Counted from the first letter of the stretch, positions 18,203-27,329 are shown. The stretch: 64,000 nucleotides of DNA from Rummeliibacillus sp044763875 (GCF_044763875.1 NZ_JBIWGZ010000011.1:1-64000), one strand, 5' to 3'. Notes: generated by a model from the letters alone, not told the origin. Made by a program: numbers and translations.

Positions 18203-19099
18203 ATGTGTAATCCACTGAAAATTACATTACCAAAAGAATTTAGTTTTCAAGAAAATCTAAGGTATTTACAAAGAAATGATAAAGAATGCATGTTTGAAGT
18301 CTATGGAGAAGTAGTACGTAAAGTTATTCCAATTCCACCTAGTTTTCCACTTGTAGAAATTAGCTGTCAAGAACAGCTGCTCAATGTTCAAATACTCTAT
18401 TCTACAGTACCCTGTAGCTCAAAAGATTATGAAGCCATCATACACTATATCCGTGAGTGGTTTGATCTTGATACAGATCTTCTACCTTTTTATCAAATGG
18501 CTAAAAAAGATAGCTTACTATGTTCAGCCGTTCAAGATTATTATGGCTTACGTACTATTGGTATTCCAGATTTGTTTGAGGCGATTAGTTGGGGGATTTT
18601 AGGACAACAAATTAATTTGTCTTTAGCTTATACTTTAAAGAAGAATCTTGTCGAAAAATATGGGAATTGTGTCACGTGGAACAATCGACATTATTGGCTA
18701 TTTCCCGACGCTTCAACAATTGCTAACCTTTCTATAGAAGATTTAATGCCGTTAAAATTAACAACTAAAAAATGTGAATATCTTTTATTAGCTGCACAAC
18801 TTATCTCTACTGGGGAAATATCAAAAAATACTTTAAAACAAATGGTTTCTTTAAAAAAAGCTGAACAGCAGTTAACATCTATCCGCGGAATTGGTCCTTG
18901 GACTGCAAATTATGTATTAATGCGCTGTTTACGATACCCTGATGCTTTTCCAATAGCAGATGTTGGCTTACATAATGCTATTAAATTTATAACAAAGGCT
19001 GATTGCAAACCCACAAAAGAAGAAATACTTGATTATGCAAAAGACTGGCGTGGATTTGAATCATATGCAACGTTCTATTTATGGCGTTACTTATACTAA
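18203..19099 (+). CDS. alkA: DNA-3-methyladenine glycosylase II
   Basis: A 298-residue base-excision repair enzyme that removes alkylated bases. The N-terminal AlkA domain is followed by the helix-hairpin-helix GPD domain. Visible motifs are EAISWGILGQQINLSLA near 130, the hairpin LTSIRGIGPWTANYVLMRCL near 225, and the following PIADVGLHNA where the catalytic Asp lies. Start ATG behind GAAAGGAGTGAGATT. Its divergent placement to adaA-ogt makes an adaptive-response cassette. Monocistronic or loosely linked to the following ABC genes (77-bp gap). Confidence 0.92.
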   Translation: MCNPLKITLPKEFSFQENLRYLQRNDKECMFEVYGEVVRKVIPIPPSFPLVEISCQEQLLNVQILYSTVPCSSKDYEAIIHYIREWFDLDTDLLPFYQMAKKDSLLCSAVQDYYGLRTIGIPDLFEAISWGILGQQINLSLAYTLKKNLVEKYGNCVTWNNRHYWLFPDASTIANLSIEDLMPLKLTTKKCEYLLLAAQLISTGEISKNTLKQMVSLKKAEQQLTSIRGIGPWTANYVLMRCLRYPDAFPIADVGLHNAIKFITKADCKPTKEEILDYAKDWRGFESYATFYLWRYLY

Positions 19100-19175
19100 T
19101 ATATTCACCTTTTCTAGAAAATCCTTAGATTATGTTACATTAAGATTAAGAAAAATGTTCGCAGGAGTGTTATGT

Positions 19176-19907
19176 ATGAATACCATTTATCAACCTGCTA
19201 TTCACTTTCATAACGTTGATTTTGAAGTGAATGGACAGAAAATTTTGCAACAGGTTACAGGTTCTTTCCCTACAGGAGAAATTACAACACTAGTAGGTCC
19301 ATCTGGAGCTGGTAAAACAACTTTACTTAAACTATGTAACGGTTTAATTTCTCCTACATCAGGTGAAATTTATATTGATAATGAACCTATTACCTCTTTA
19401 AACCCAGTTTCATTACGTCGCCATGTTGGAATAGCATTACAATCTGCACCAATGATTAAAGGTACCGTTTATATCAATTTATCTTTACCTAAAACATTAC
19501 AAGGCTTATCATTATCTCGGTCGGAAGCCATTTCATTCTTAGAGGATGTTGGATTAGATGCATCATTTCTTGATAAGGACGCTTCAGATTTATCAGGCGG
19601 CCAACGTCAACGTGTTTCCATTGCAAGAACACTGGTCAATAAATCAGATATTCTATTGTTAGATGAAATTACTTCTGCTTTAGATCGAACGTCCATTAAG
19701 GAAGTGGAAGAACTGATTATCAAAATCAATCAGAAATACAAAGTCACAATTATTTGGATTACCCATAATTTAGAGCAAGCAATTAAAATTGGTCACTACA
19801 CTTGGGTTATGATAAACGGTCAAGTGATTGAAACCGGTGAAAGTACTCTTTTAACTAATCCAACAAAAGAAATTGTGAAACGTTTTGTAGAGGGGGTAAT
19901 GGAATGA
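19176..19907 (+). CDS. ABC transporter ATPase, FetA/YjkB-like
   Basis: A 243-residue ABC ATPase with Walker A GPSGAGKTT, signature LSGGQRQR and Walker B ILLLDEITSALD. It pairs with the FetB-type permease encoded next (4-bp overlap). In E. coli FetAB exports iron; the B. subtilis pair is yjkB-yjkA. Start chosen at ATG 19176 after CAGGAG; the open frame extends back into alkA but that part lacks family sequence. Iron export is inferred from family only. Confidence 0.85.
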   Translation: MNTIYQPAIHFHNVDFEVNGQKILQQVTGSFPTGEITTLVGPSGAGKTTLLKLCNGLISPTSGEIYIDNEPITSLNPVSLRRHVGIALQSAPMIKGTVYINLSLPKTLQGLSLSRSEAISFLEDVGLDASFLDKDASDLSGGQRQRVSIARTLVNKSDILLLDEITSALDRTSIKEVEELIIKINQKYKVTIIWITHNLEQAIKIGHYTWVMINGQVIETGESTLLTNPTKEIVKRFVEGVME

Positions 19908-20659
19908 GCTATGCCACTCTTTCTTTAACATTATTATTTGTCTTAATACCACTAATACTGTCCAAAACTTTACATCTTGGTTTAGAAAAAGATACGCTAA
20001 TTGCTACAATTCGTTCTATTATTCAATTACTAGCGGTTGGATATATTTTAAAATTTGTATTTGAATCGGATAACATTCTTTACATATTCACGATGATTAC
20101 ATTAATGATTGTGGCAGCTACAGCTAACGCTCGAAAAAAAGGCAAAAAGATTAGTGGAATCACATGGAAGGTTGCTCTCACGATGATTACAGTCGAAATC
20201 ATTGTACAATCGATTTTGCTTGGATTTCATATCGTTCCCGCTACAGCACAATATATTATTCCTATTAGTGGTATGGCAATCGGGAACTCTATGGTACTCT
20301 CTATTCTCTTTTTAAATCGATTCCAAGCAGAGTTAGAGGCTTACAGAGATGAGACAGAACTGATTTTGTCGCTTGGTGGTACTCCAAAACAAGCAATCCA
20401 CAGACAACTAATTAATGCGATAAAAGCAAGTATGATTCCAACAATCGAAAGTCAAAAAACGATTGGTCTTGTTCAATTACCTGGTATGATGAGTGGCCAA
20501 ATCATTGCAGGTGCTGATCCTGTACAGGCAGTACAATTTCAACTTTTAATATTATTTGTGTTGTTAACAACAGCAGCTATCTCTAGTATCTTATTAGGCT
20601 TTTTATCTTACCCTTCTCTTTTCAATAACCGCGTGCAAATGTTGAAAGATAAATTTTAA
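19904..20659 (+). CDS. FetB/UPF0014 family permease
   Basis: A 251-residue membrane protein with about seven helices and the UPF0014/FetB core (IPISGMAIGNSM, LSLGGTPKQAIH, LPGMMSGQIIAGADP). It is the membrane subunit for the preceding ATPase, overlapping it by ATGA. The family has been linked to iron efflux and oxidative stress in E. coli; the substrate in this organism is not known. A terminator follows directly. Confidence 0.88.
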   Translation: MSYATLSLTLLFVLIPLILSKTLHLGLEKDTLIATIRSIIQLLAVGYILKFVFESDNILYIFTMITLMIVAATANARKKGKKISGITWKVALTMITVEIIVQSILLGFHIVPATAQYIIPISGMAIGNSMVLSILFLNRFQAELEAYRDETELILSLGGTPKQAIHRQLINAIKASMIPTIESQKTIGLVQLPGMMSGQIIAGADPVQAVQFQLLILFVLLTTAAISSILLGFLSYPSLFNNRVQMLKDKF

Positions 20660-20662
20660 TAG

Positions 20663-20714
20663 AACGCAAAAAAACGTCTTCCCCATTCCATGTAGGGAAA
20701 ACGTTTTTTGCGTC
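20663..20714 (+). terminator. terminator after the FetAB-type operon
   Basis: AACGCAAAAAAACGT pairs with ACGTTTTTTGCGT around a GGGGAA/TTCCC-containing loop. Confidence 0.8.
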
Positions 20715-20833
20715 ATAATATTAATTTTGTACCTCATTACTAAATTACAGATATTATTTAGTTAATGCAACTTGTTTTTCATAAAAAGCAACAAAAATCG
20801 ACAAAAAAGAGCCTATAAACGCATGTTGCCTTT

Positions 20834-20857
20834 ATTGTTCAATTGTGTTTGAACAAT
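20834..20857. promoter_or_regulatory. perfect 9-bp inverted repeat upstream of proline dehydrogenase
   Basis: ATTGTTCAA, 6-bp gap TTGTGT, TTGAACAAT. No T-run follows, so an operator is more likely than a terminator. It is about 195 bp before the proline dehydrogenase start. The binding protein is unknown. Confidence 0.4.
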
Positions 20858-20963
20858 AAATAGCATATACCCTAATCTTAGGACATTCAACACTTTTGCT
20901 TTTTCACAAAAAAAATTCATAATAGAGCATTTATATTTATCTATTAAGAAATATATGAATAGA

Positions 20964-20991
20964 ATGACTTTTCCTTCAACTATGATATAAT
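20964..20991 (+). promoter_or_regulatory. sigma-A promoter of proline dehydrogenase gene
   Basis: -35 ATGACT (20964), 16-bp spacer, extended -10 TGATATAAT (TATAAT at 20986-20991), about 35 bp before the start codon. Confidence 0.6.
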
Positions 20992-21028
20992 CGAGAAAAT
21001 ACAACTTCACAACAAGGGGAAATGGCAT

Positions 21029-22000
21029 ATGTCACTTAAAGATTTCTTTATCGCATTATCAGAAAACCAATTTTTAAATAACAATGCTAAAAAGTATGGG
21101 TTAAAGATGGGTGCTGCGAGCGTAGTAGCTGGTACAAACATCGAAGGAGTAATCGATAGCATTAAAGAACTAAACTCACATGGAATCTCATGTACAGTGG
21201 ACAATTTAGGGGAATTTGTTCATGAAAGATCAGAAGCAACCGCTGCAAAAGAACAAATTTTAGCAGTCATAGAAGCAATCCATCAAAATGGTGTTGACGC
21301 TCATATTTCTTTAAAACCTTCTCAATTAGGTTTAGATATTAACTATGATTTTTGCTATGAAAATTTAAAAGAAATAGTAGCTTTAGCAGACAACTATGAT
21401 ATTTTTGTTAATTTTGATATGGAAAATTATGATCGTTTACAACCATCATTTGATTTGCTTGAAGAATTATCTGTAGAACATGATAATATCGGCACAGTTA
21501 TTCAAGCATACTTCTTCCGTGCAAAAGAAGACATCGAAAAATTCAAAAATTACCGTTTGCGTATCGTTAAAGGTGCTTATAAAGAACCTGGCGATGTTGC
21601 TTACCAAGCAAAAGAAGATATCGATCGTAATTACATAGAATTATTAGAGTATCACTTGCTAAATGGTAAATTCACTTCAATTGCAACACATGATCACAAT
21701 ATTATTAATCATATGAAGCAATTTATCGCAAATCATGATATTCCAAAAGAAAAATACGAATTTCAAATGCTTTACGGCTTCCGTCGCGATATGCAGCTTG
21801 AACTAGCAAAAGAAGGATATAACTTCTGCACATATGTACCATTTGGGCAAGATTGGTATGGTTACTTTATGCGCCGTTTAGCAGAACGTCCACAAAATAT
21901 AGAACTTGTCGTAAAACAAGTATTCAATAAGAGAACAAATACAATCATCGGGGTAGCAGCTGCAGGTTTTGCAATTGGCCGCTTAACGAAACGTAAATAA
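21029..22000 (+). CDS. proline dehydrogenase
   Basis: A 323-residue FAD enzyme oxidising proline to pyrroline-5-carboxylate, first step of proline catabolism. The monofunctional PRODH barrel shows HISLKPSQLGLD near 90, FVNFDMENYD near 125, RIVKGAYKEP near 175, ATHDHN near 215, and the C-terminal FGQDWYGYFMRRLAERPQN motif for flavin and substrate. Start ATG after AAGGGGAAATGGCAT. A hydrophobic stretch (TIIGVAAAGFAIG) near the C-terminus suggests membrane association, consistent with electron transfer to quinones. B. subtilis homologues are PutB and FadM; I cannot choose between the names. Confidence 0.92.
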   Translation: MSLKDFFIALSENQFLNNNAKKYGLKMGAASVVAGTNIEGVIDSIKELNSHGISCTVDNLGEFVHERSEATAAKEQILAVIEAIHQNGVDAHISLKPSQLGLDINYDFCYENLKEIVALADNYDIFVNFDMENYDRLQPSFDLLEELSVEHDNIGTVIQAYFFRAKEDIEKFKNYRLRIVKGAYKEPGDVAYQAKEDIDRNYIELLEYHLLNGKFTSIATHDHNIINHMKQFIANHDIPKEKYEFQMLYGFRRDMQLELAKEGYNFCTYVPFGQDWYGYFMRRLAERPQNIELVVKQVFNKRTNTIIGVAAAGFAIGRLTKRK

Positions 22001-22022
22001 ATTTACCAGCTTCAGCACAAAC

Positions 22023-22068
22023 AATCCGGATTAGCCACTCGCCTCAGAGGCTAATCCGGATCTTTTTA
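22023..22068. terminator. convergent terminator
   Basis: AATCCGGATTAGCC pairs with GGCTAATCCGGAT, followed by CTTTTT on the plus strand. It serves proline dehydrogenase and possibly the opposing regulator gene. Confidence 0.85.
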
Positions 22069-22070
22069 TA

Positions 22071-22676
22071 TTATTTATTCCAACCTTTTTCCTTAAATCT
22101 CGCTATCGCTTCAATACGATTACTTACACCTAATTTATCAAAAATAGTAGAGATATAGTTACGAACAGTTCCAGGAGACAAAAACAATTCATTTGCGATT
22201 TCTTTCGTCGTTCTTCCTTTTGCCACAAGATCCAATACTTCACTCTCCCGATCTGTTAAAGGATTTTCTGTCTCTTCTTCATAAACAATATCAATAAGCT
22301 CAGGTGCATAAATTCTGCGACCATCTATGATGATTCGAATGGCATTGACTAATTCCTCAATAGGACTATCCTTTAACAAATATCCTCTGACACCTGCTTT
22401 TCTAGCTCTCTCAAAATACCCCGGTCTTGCAAAGGTTGTTAAAATGATTACCTTACAGTCTTTTTCCTTTAGTTCTTCTGCAGCGTCTAAACCTGTTTTT
22501 TCAGGCATTTCAATATCCATAATGGCGATATCCGGTTGATATTGGTCAACAAGCTTTAATGCTTCTACACCATTGTGCCCTACCCCTACAACTTCCATAT
22601 CATCTTCCATATTAATCAATGATTTCAAAGCACCGAGAAGCATTCCTTGGTCTTCGGCAATAACTATTTTAATCAT
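22071..22676 (-). CDS. desR: LuxR/NarL-family response regulator, DesR-like
   Basis: A 201-residue regulator. The receiver domain (1-120) has acidic pocket EDQ near residue 8, phospho-acceptor Asp in AIMDIEMPEKTG (about 54) and Lys in YLLKDSP (about 103). The LuxR helix-turn-helix is at 137-195 (LTDRESEVLDLVAKG, TVRNYISTIFDKLGV). It resembles DesR, which activates the membrane-fluidity desaturase gene on cold shift, and a desaturase gene lies 3.5 kb away at 26152. In B. subtilis desK and desR are adjacent; here no histidine kinase is encoded next to it. The assignment as DesR is by similarity and proximity, not proven. Confidence 0.75.
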   Translation of the reverse strand: MIKIVIAEDQGMLLGALKSLINMEDDMEVVGVGHNGVEALKLVDQYQPDIAIMDIEMPEKTGLDAAEELKEKDCKVIILTTFARPGYFERARKAGVRGYLLKDSPIEELVNAIRIIIDGRRIYAPELIDIVYEEETENPLTDRESEVLDLVAKGRTTKEIANELFLSPGTVRNYISTIFDKLGVSNRIEAIARFKEKGWNK

Positions 22677-22760
22677 CTTGTTTCACTTCCTTTGAATATC
22701 CAGTCATTTAACTACTATTATAACAAATAAGAAGGAATTAAGTGGCAGTTCAACTGTCTC

Positions 22761-22803
22761 AAAAAACATTTAACCCCTGCAATTTATTACTTTGCAGGGG
22801 TTA
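22761..22803 (-). terminator. hairpin, probable terminator
   Basis: AACCCCTGCAA pairs perfectly with TTGCAGGGGTT. On the minus strand it is followed by AAATGTTTTTTG. No minus-strand gene ends just upstream of it, so it may be left over from a lost gene. Confidence 0.5.
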
Positions 22804-22982
22804 TAACTTTTAGAAAGTCTATACCTAATTGAATCAATTTCACAAATCCATTTTCGGTTTATACATACGAACATTTCAACACATTATCTTTTCATCTCTA
22901 CGTTGAGAGAACTGAAAAAGTGGTTAAATACAAATATTAATAGTATTAATATGCTTGCTAAATGATGTGGAATTAGCTTTGA

Positions 22983-23066
22983 TTTCCGCGGGCGAGCGTT
23001 GAGCCTCCTCGGAAGCACGTACCGAGCTTCACTGCGGGGTCTCACCTATCTCACTTTCCCGCAGGA
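22983..23066. repeat. GC-rich dispersed structured repeat, copy B
   Basis: TTTCCGCGGGCGAGCG, GAGCCTCCTCGGAAGC, CTTCACTGCGGGGTCTCACC and CTTTCCCGCAGGA in the same order as copy A at 14249. The two differ at only a few positions across about 80 bp. It fills the 567-bp gap between desR and bioA; the rest of that gap holds no gene I can support. Confidence 0.85.
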
Positions 23067-23244
23067 CATTGAATGAACTTCACTGAATTAACATCGCACG
23101 AAGAAAATGCGGATGCATTTTCGAGGACTCTTCGCTATTTCCACATCAACAAAGATAGATATACAAAATTTTTATTAAATGTTTGTATATTTCATATGAA
23201 CTTTGCATTATATAATTGATTTAATTATTAACAAGAAAAGAAAA

Positions 23245-24606
23245 TTAAATATTTTCTGAGATAGATTGATATATTATTTTAATCGCTTCTTCTAGTTCGC
23301 TCTGGCTCATCGCTAATACAGGCATGAATGTTAGTACTTGATCTAATTGACGGATGATAAGCCCTTTTTCACGTGCAGCCAAGACAATGCTATCAAGTTT
23401 GTTTTCTTGTGCTTCGAAAATACCTTTTGACTCTTTGTCTTTAACAATCTCAATTCCGATCATTAATCCCCTTTGACGAATATCTCCTACAATTTCTAGA
23501 TTATATAAGTCTTCTAACTTTTCCTTTACAAATAAAGCATTCGCCTGAACTTTTTCAATTAATGCAGTTTCCTCCATCAATTGAATATTCCTTAATGCTA
23601 CAGCACAACTTAATTGGTTACCCGTATAAGTGTGACCATGGTAAAACGTTTTATGCTCCGCTTTTTCACCTAAAAAAGCATCAAAAACCTTTTGACTTGT
23701 AACAGTTGCTGCAAGAGGCATGTAACCACCTGTAATCCCTTTCCCTACACAAATAATATCAGGGACAACCCCTTCTTGCTCGCAAGCAAACATGGTTCCT
23801 GTTCTTCCAAAGCCAACTGCTACCTCATCACAAATAAGAAGAATGTTATATTTTCTACAAAGTTTTTCTACCCCTTTTAAGAAGCCTTCAGGATGGGTAA
23901 TAATTCCTGCTGCTCCTTGTACTAAAGGTTCCATGATTAAACCAGCTACTTCATCAGCCTTTTCTTGAAGTAAACTTTCTAATTTCTGTAGGCAGAAATT
24001 TTTTACAGCTTCTTCGTCTCCATCTTCCGACATTCGATAAGTATGAGGTGATGGTAAAGAAATACGCTTAAATAGTAATGGTTTAAATATCCGGTGATAT
24101 AAATCCATGCCACCTACACTAACAGATCCAATTGTGTCACCATGATAAGCATCATCTAATGAGATAAATGTACTTTTTCTTTTATATTTCTCTGAATCGA
24201 TATTTTGCCAATATTGATAAGCCATTTTCAGTGCAATTTCTACAGAAGCAGAGCCTGTATCTGAATAGAATACTTTACATAAGTCTCCTGGTGTAATTTC
24301 TGCTAACTTTTTAGCCAATAAGATTGAAGGAACATTAGCAGAACCCAATAAAGTAGAATGTGCAACTTTATGTACTTGATTTGTCAGTGCTTCATTAAGC
24401 TCAGGGATATTATGCCCATGAACGTTAACCCAAAGAGATGCATAACCATCTAAATATTTTTTTCCTTCAATATCATATAAATAGCTTCCTTCCCCTTTTT
24501 CAATAATAAGTGGTTTCGATTTTTGGTATTGCTTCATTTGAGTAAAAGGATGCCATACATATTCTTTGTCCCAATTTTCAAGGTCTTGATTTTTATATTG
24601 TTTCAT
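23245..24606 (-). CDS. bioA: adenosylmethionine--8-amino-7-oxononanoate aminotransferase
   Basis: A 453-residue PLP enzyme that makes 7,8-diaminopelargonic acid in biotin synthesis. Features: WHPFTQMKQY at the N-terminus (BioA signature), SLDDAYHGDTIGSVSVGG near 150, LLICDEVAVGFGRTG with the PLP Asp near 255, and the Schiff-base lysine in CVGKGITGGYMPLAA near 285. It overlaps bioD by 14 bp and is last in the operon bioY-bioD-bioA. Other steps (bioF, bioB, bioW/bioI) are not in the window. Confidence 0.94.
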   Translation of the reverse strand: MKQYKNQDLENWDKEYVWHPFTQMKQYQKSKPLIIEKGEGSYLYDIEGKKYLDGYASLWVNVHGHNIPELNEALTNQVHKVAHSTLLGSANVPSILLAKKLAEITPGDLCKVFYSDTGSASVEIALKMAYQYWQNIDSEKYKRKSTFISLDDAYHGDTIGSVSVGGMDLYHRIFKPLLFKRISLPSPHTYRMSEDGDEEAVKNFCLQKLESLLQEKADEVAGLIMEPLVQGAAGIITHPEGFLKGVEKLCRKYNILLICDEVAVGFGRTGTMFACEQEGVVPDIICVGKGITGGYMPLAATVTSQKVFDAFLGEKAEHKTFYHGHTYTGNQLSCAVALRNIQLMEETALIEKVQANALFVKEKLEDLYNLEIVGDIRQRGLMIGIEIVKDKESKGIFEAQENKLDSIVLAAREKGLIIRQLDQVLTFMPVLAMSQSELEEAIKIIYQSISENI

Positions 24607-25306
24607 AAAGAAAAACCTCCTTCATTTTTTCTTTGAATTGTTCTGATTTGATACATTCATCTGAGTATTTTTCTAATTCTTCTTTTACATTTTTGAAATC
24701 AGGAATAGTAAAAGTAGGTAGTTTTAGCATTTTTTCAATAGTATGAATATTATCTTGTTGAATTACATTGTCTTTATCGAATTTGTTGAAAATCACTGAA
24801 TGGATAGGGATTTCATACGTTTGAGCGTATAAATTTGTTGTAATAACATTGTGTATTGAACCAAGTCCGCTTAAACTAACCAGAATAGCAGGTATGTTCA
24901 GTTCTTTAATAAAATCCTTAGTCATATAAAAGCTATCCTCTTGCTCTATTAAAGGCACAGCTAATCCTCCAGCTCCCTCTATTAAAACAAGATCATTTGT
25001 TTGTTCTAATTCCTTCTTTCTTTGTAGAGCAGCTTCAATTTTCACTTCTTTTGGTTGCATCTTAATAGCTAAATGTGGCGAAGTCTCTGGTTCGAAAACA
25101 AAGCATCCAGTATTTTTTACACCAAGTACCGATTCATACCACCCTAAATCAGGATAAGTTTGTGTTTGCTCAATCAGTCCAGTTTGAAAAGGTTTAAATA
25201 CTGTCGTTTTAATTCCTAGCTTATTTAATGTGAAGTATAAAAAACCAGTAGCAACAGTTTTTCCTATATCTGTTCCAGTTCCAGTGATAAAAAATGATTT
25301 CCCCAT
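24593..25306 (-). CDS. bioD: dethiobiotin synthetase
   Basis: A 237-residue ATP-dependent carboxylase closing the ureido ring of dethiobiotin from diaminopelargonate and CO2. P-loop GTGTDIGKTVATG lies at residues 8-20, with LIEGAGGLAVPL near 115. It follows bioY with a 22-bp gap and supplies the step after the adjacent bioA. Start ATG behind AAGGAGCTGTATAG. Confidence 0.94.
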   Translation of the reverse strand: MGKSFFITGTGTDIGKTVATGFLYFTLNKLGIKTTVFKPFQTGLIEQTQTYPDLGWYESVLGVKNTGCFVFEPETSPHLAIKMQPKEVKIEAALQRKKELEQTNDLVLIEGAGGLAVPLIEQEDSFYMTKDFIKELNIPAILVSLSGLGSIHNVITTNLYAQTYEIPIHSVIFNKFDKDNVIQQDNIHTIEKMLKLPTFTIPDFKNVKEELEKYSDECIKSEQFKEKMKEVFLYETI

Positions 25307-25328
25307 CTATACAGCTCCTTCTTTTCAT

Positions 25329-25871
25329 TTAAATGAATTTTTTTATTCTTGGACGAACTTTATGTATTATGACGGCACTTATAGCAGCTAAAATAATATC
25401 CCCAGGAACGGGTAAATAAAAGCCAAATAATAGTGTTTGATGAATAGACAATGGTTTTTCAACAACCCACTTCATTGCTCCGTAAAGCCAAATACACCCA
25501 AAAAAGTACACGATAAGTAGCGTAACTAAATTCGCGCAGAAAATAGAATAAATTTTATTCAAGTTAAACTTTTGAATAAGCCAACCATTTGCAAATGCAC
25601 CTAATACAAAACCAATCAGATAACCAAATGTCGGTTTGAAAATATAACTAGGACCGCCTCCTTCCGTAAAAACTGGCACTCCCACTAATCCAATTAATAC
25701 ATAGCTTAATTGACTAATGAATCCTATTTTTGGTCCTAATAGTGCACCAGCTAAGTAGACAAATAGAATTTGTAATGTAAAAGGAATATAAGGAATTGGA
25801 ATTTTAATAAATGCGCCTACTGATGTCAAAGCAGCAAAAAGTGCAGCAAAAGCGATTGTTTTACTTTTCAA
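25329..25871 (-). CDS. bioY: biotin transporter S component BioY
   Basis: A 180-residue membrane protein with six hydrophobic segments, the BioY substrate-binding (S) component of an ECF transporter for biotin uptake; the shared ATPase and T module are encoded elsewhere. Family blocks: PIPYIPFTLQILFVYLAG near 28, GGPSYIFKPTFGYLIGF near 75. I take the TTG at 25871 as start, 6 bp after AGAGGTGA; the ATG at 25889 would place that site inside the gene. First gene of the bio operon, under a BirA-type operator. Confidence 0.9.
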   Translation of the reverse strand: MKSKTIAFAALFAALTSVGAFIKIPIPYIPFTLQILFVYLAGALLGPKIGFISQLSYVLIGLVGVPVFTEGGGPSYIFKPTFGYLIGFVLGAFANGWLIQKFNLNKIYSIFCANLVTLLIVYFFGCIWLYGAMKWVVEKPLSIHQTLLFGFYLPVPGDIILAAISAVIIHKVRPRIKKFI

Positions 25872-25905
25872 AATATCACCTCTCTTCATTTTTTTAATTG
25901 TGATT

Positions 25906-25960
25906 ATTGTGTATCATTTCGAATTATATGTCAACCTAAAATGAAAATAGGTTAACTCAT
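25906..25960 (-). promoter_or_regulatory. BirA-type operator overlapping the bio promoter
   Basis: Inverted half sites ATGTCAACC (25928-25936) and GGTTAACTCAT (25950-25960) resemble the BirA box of Bacillales (TTGTTAACC...GGTTAACAA). The near half contains the minus-strand -35 TTGACA (25929-25934), with a 17-bp spacer to CACAAT (25906-25911). BirA bound to biotinyl-AMP would block this promoter and turn off bioY-bioD-bioA when biotin is abundant. Confidence 0.75.
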
Positions 25961-26035
25961 TTTGGGTTTTATAAAAAAATAGCATAATAATGATGGATTG
26001 TATTGAAAAGATAAGTATCCGTTAATCGGAACAAA

Positions 26036-26080
26036 CAAAAAAACGCACACCACTAATTTCTTAGTAATGTACGTTTTTCT
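26036..26080 (-). terminator. terminator after the desaturase gene
   Basis: Minus strand: AACGTACATTACTAA and TTAGTGGTGTGCGTT form an imperfect stem around GAAA, followed by a run of T. Confidence 0.65.
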
Positions 26081-26151
26081 ATATTTTATTTAAGATTATC
26101 AATAATTTATGACACACTCTAACATAGTATTTTCCCAAGGTAAATTATTTG

Positions 26152-27234
26152 TTATATTACATTTTTACTAGACTTAGGCTGATTAACTGTCTTTTTGATT
26201 GTTTCTATAGATTGTTTTATTTTACCGTCATGTGTTACCACAAGACTTTTAACATCCTTAAATGTAACGAATGTTTTATTTGGTGTATCATATAATTTAT
26301 AACGTAATGATTCAAAGCTAGTTTTAAGTGTAATGGTTGTTGCTTGTTGCAATGGTGGTGTCATTTTATGTGCTTCTTCTAATTTATAATTAGGTACTCG
26401 CGGTGCTAAATGGTGCACATGATGGAAGCCAATATTACCAGTTACCCATTGTAAAACGATCGGCAATTTATAATAAGAACTACCCTCTACAGCAGCTTTT
26501 ACATAATCCCATTCAGATTCATTTTCAAAGTAAGAATCTTCAAATGTATGCTGAATGAAAAATAACCAAATGCCAAGTGCCCCTGCAACAAACATTGATG
26601 TCCCTTGTACAATTAATAATGATTGTACGTTTGTCAATAAGATGACCCCTGCGAAAAGAGCGACAATGATCGCATTGGATAAATACGTATTGAAACGTTC
26701 TTTTTTCCTTGCATCTTTGTGATTAAATCTACTAGAAACCAGTACTAAATATAAAGGACCTAAACCAAACATGACAAGTGGATTTCGATAAGCTCTGTAG
26801 CAAAAGCGTTGCCATTTTGATGCTTTTACATATTCATCAACCGTCATGACCCAAACGTCGCCGATTCCTCGTTTATCTAAATTGGAACTTGAAGCATGGT
26901 GAATCATATGCTCCTTTTTCCATTTTTCGTATGAAAATAATGTAAGAACCCCTGTTATTAAACCAACGATATCATTAGCTTTTTTGTTTTTAAAGAAAGA
27001 TCCGTGTGTGCAGTCATGGAAAATGATGAATGTACGAACAACAAAACCTGCCGCAATCACACTTAGTCCAACAGCTCCCCATACAGTGTAAGGTAAAATC
27101 ATATATGCAGCTATCCACAATGCAATCATTGGTGGAATAGTATTCATTATTTGCATTACACTCTTTTTCGTATCAGATGTTGAATATGGTATAACAGCTT
27201 TTTTTAGCTGTTTTGTCTTTTCACGATCTGTCAA
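26152..27234 (-). CDS. des: acyl-lipid fatty acid desaturase (Des-like)
   Basis: A 360-residue integral membrane di-iron desaturase that puts a double bond into membrane lipid acyl chains to restore fluidity in the cold. The three histidine boxes are HDCTHGS (near 73), HMIHHAS (near 109) and HVHHLAP (near 273), with about four transmembrane helices. Length and boxes match B. subtilis Des (352 residues). Start is TTG at 27234 behind GGAGGGGATTTTT. Single gene, with a palindromic operator upstream and a DesR-like gene nearby. Confidence 0.92.
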   Translation of the reverse strand: MTDREKTKQLKKAVIPYSTSDTKKSVMQIMNTIPPMIALWIAAYMILPYTVWGAVGLSVIAAGFVVRTFIIFHDCTHGSFFKNKKANDIVGLITGVLTLFSYEKWKKEHMIHHASSSNLDKRGIGDVWVMTVDEYVKASKWQRFCYRAYRNPLVMFGLGPLYLVLVSSRFNHKDARKKERFNTYLSNAIIVALFAGVILLTNVQSLLIVQGTSMFVAGALGIWLFFIQHTFEDSYFENESEWDYVKAAVEGSSYYKLPIVLQWVTGNIGFHHVHHLAPRVPNYKLEEAHKMTPPLQQATTITLKTSFESLRYKLYDTPNKTFVTFKDVKSLVVTHDGKIKQSIETIKKTVNQPKSSKNVI

Positions 27235-27264
27235 AAAAATCCCCTCCAGCCTTTGTACTGTGAG

Positions 27265-27329
27265 TTCATCATACGTCTCTATTTGTATTTGACATAGACA
27301 TAGATGTCATAATGATAATATGACATCTA
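27265..27329 (-). promoter_or_regulatory. des promoter with palindromic operator (candidate DesR site)
   Basis: AGATGTCAT (27302-27310) and ATGACATCT (27320-27328) form a perfect 9-bp inverted repeat around AATGATAAT. Downstream on the minus strand a weak -35 TATGTC, 17 bp, then -10 TATGAT lead to des. A strong palindrome beside a poor -35 is what an activator-dependent promoter looks like. Binding by DesR is inferred from gene content. Confidence 0.6.
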
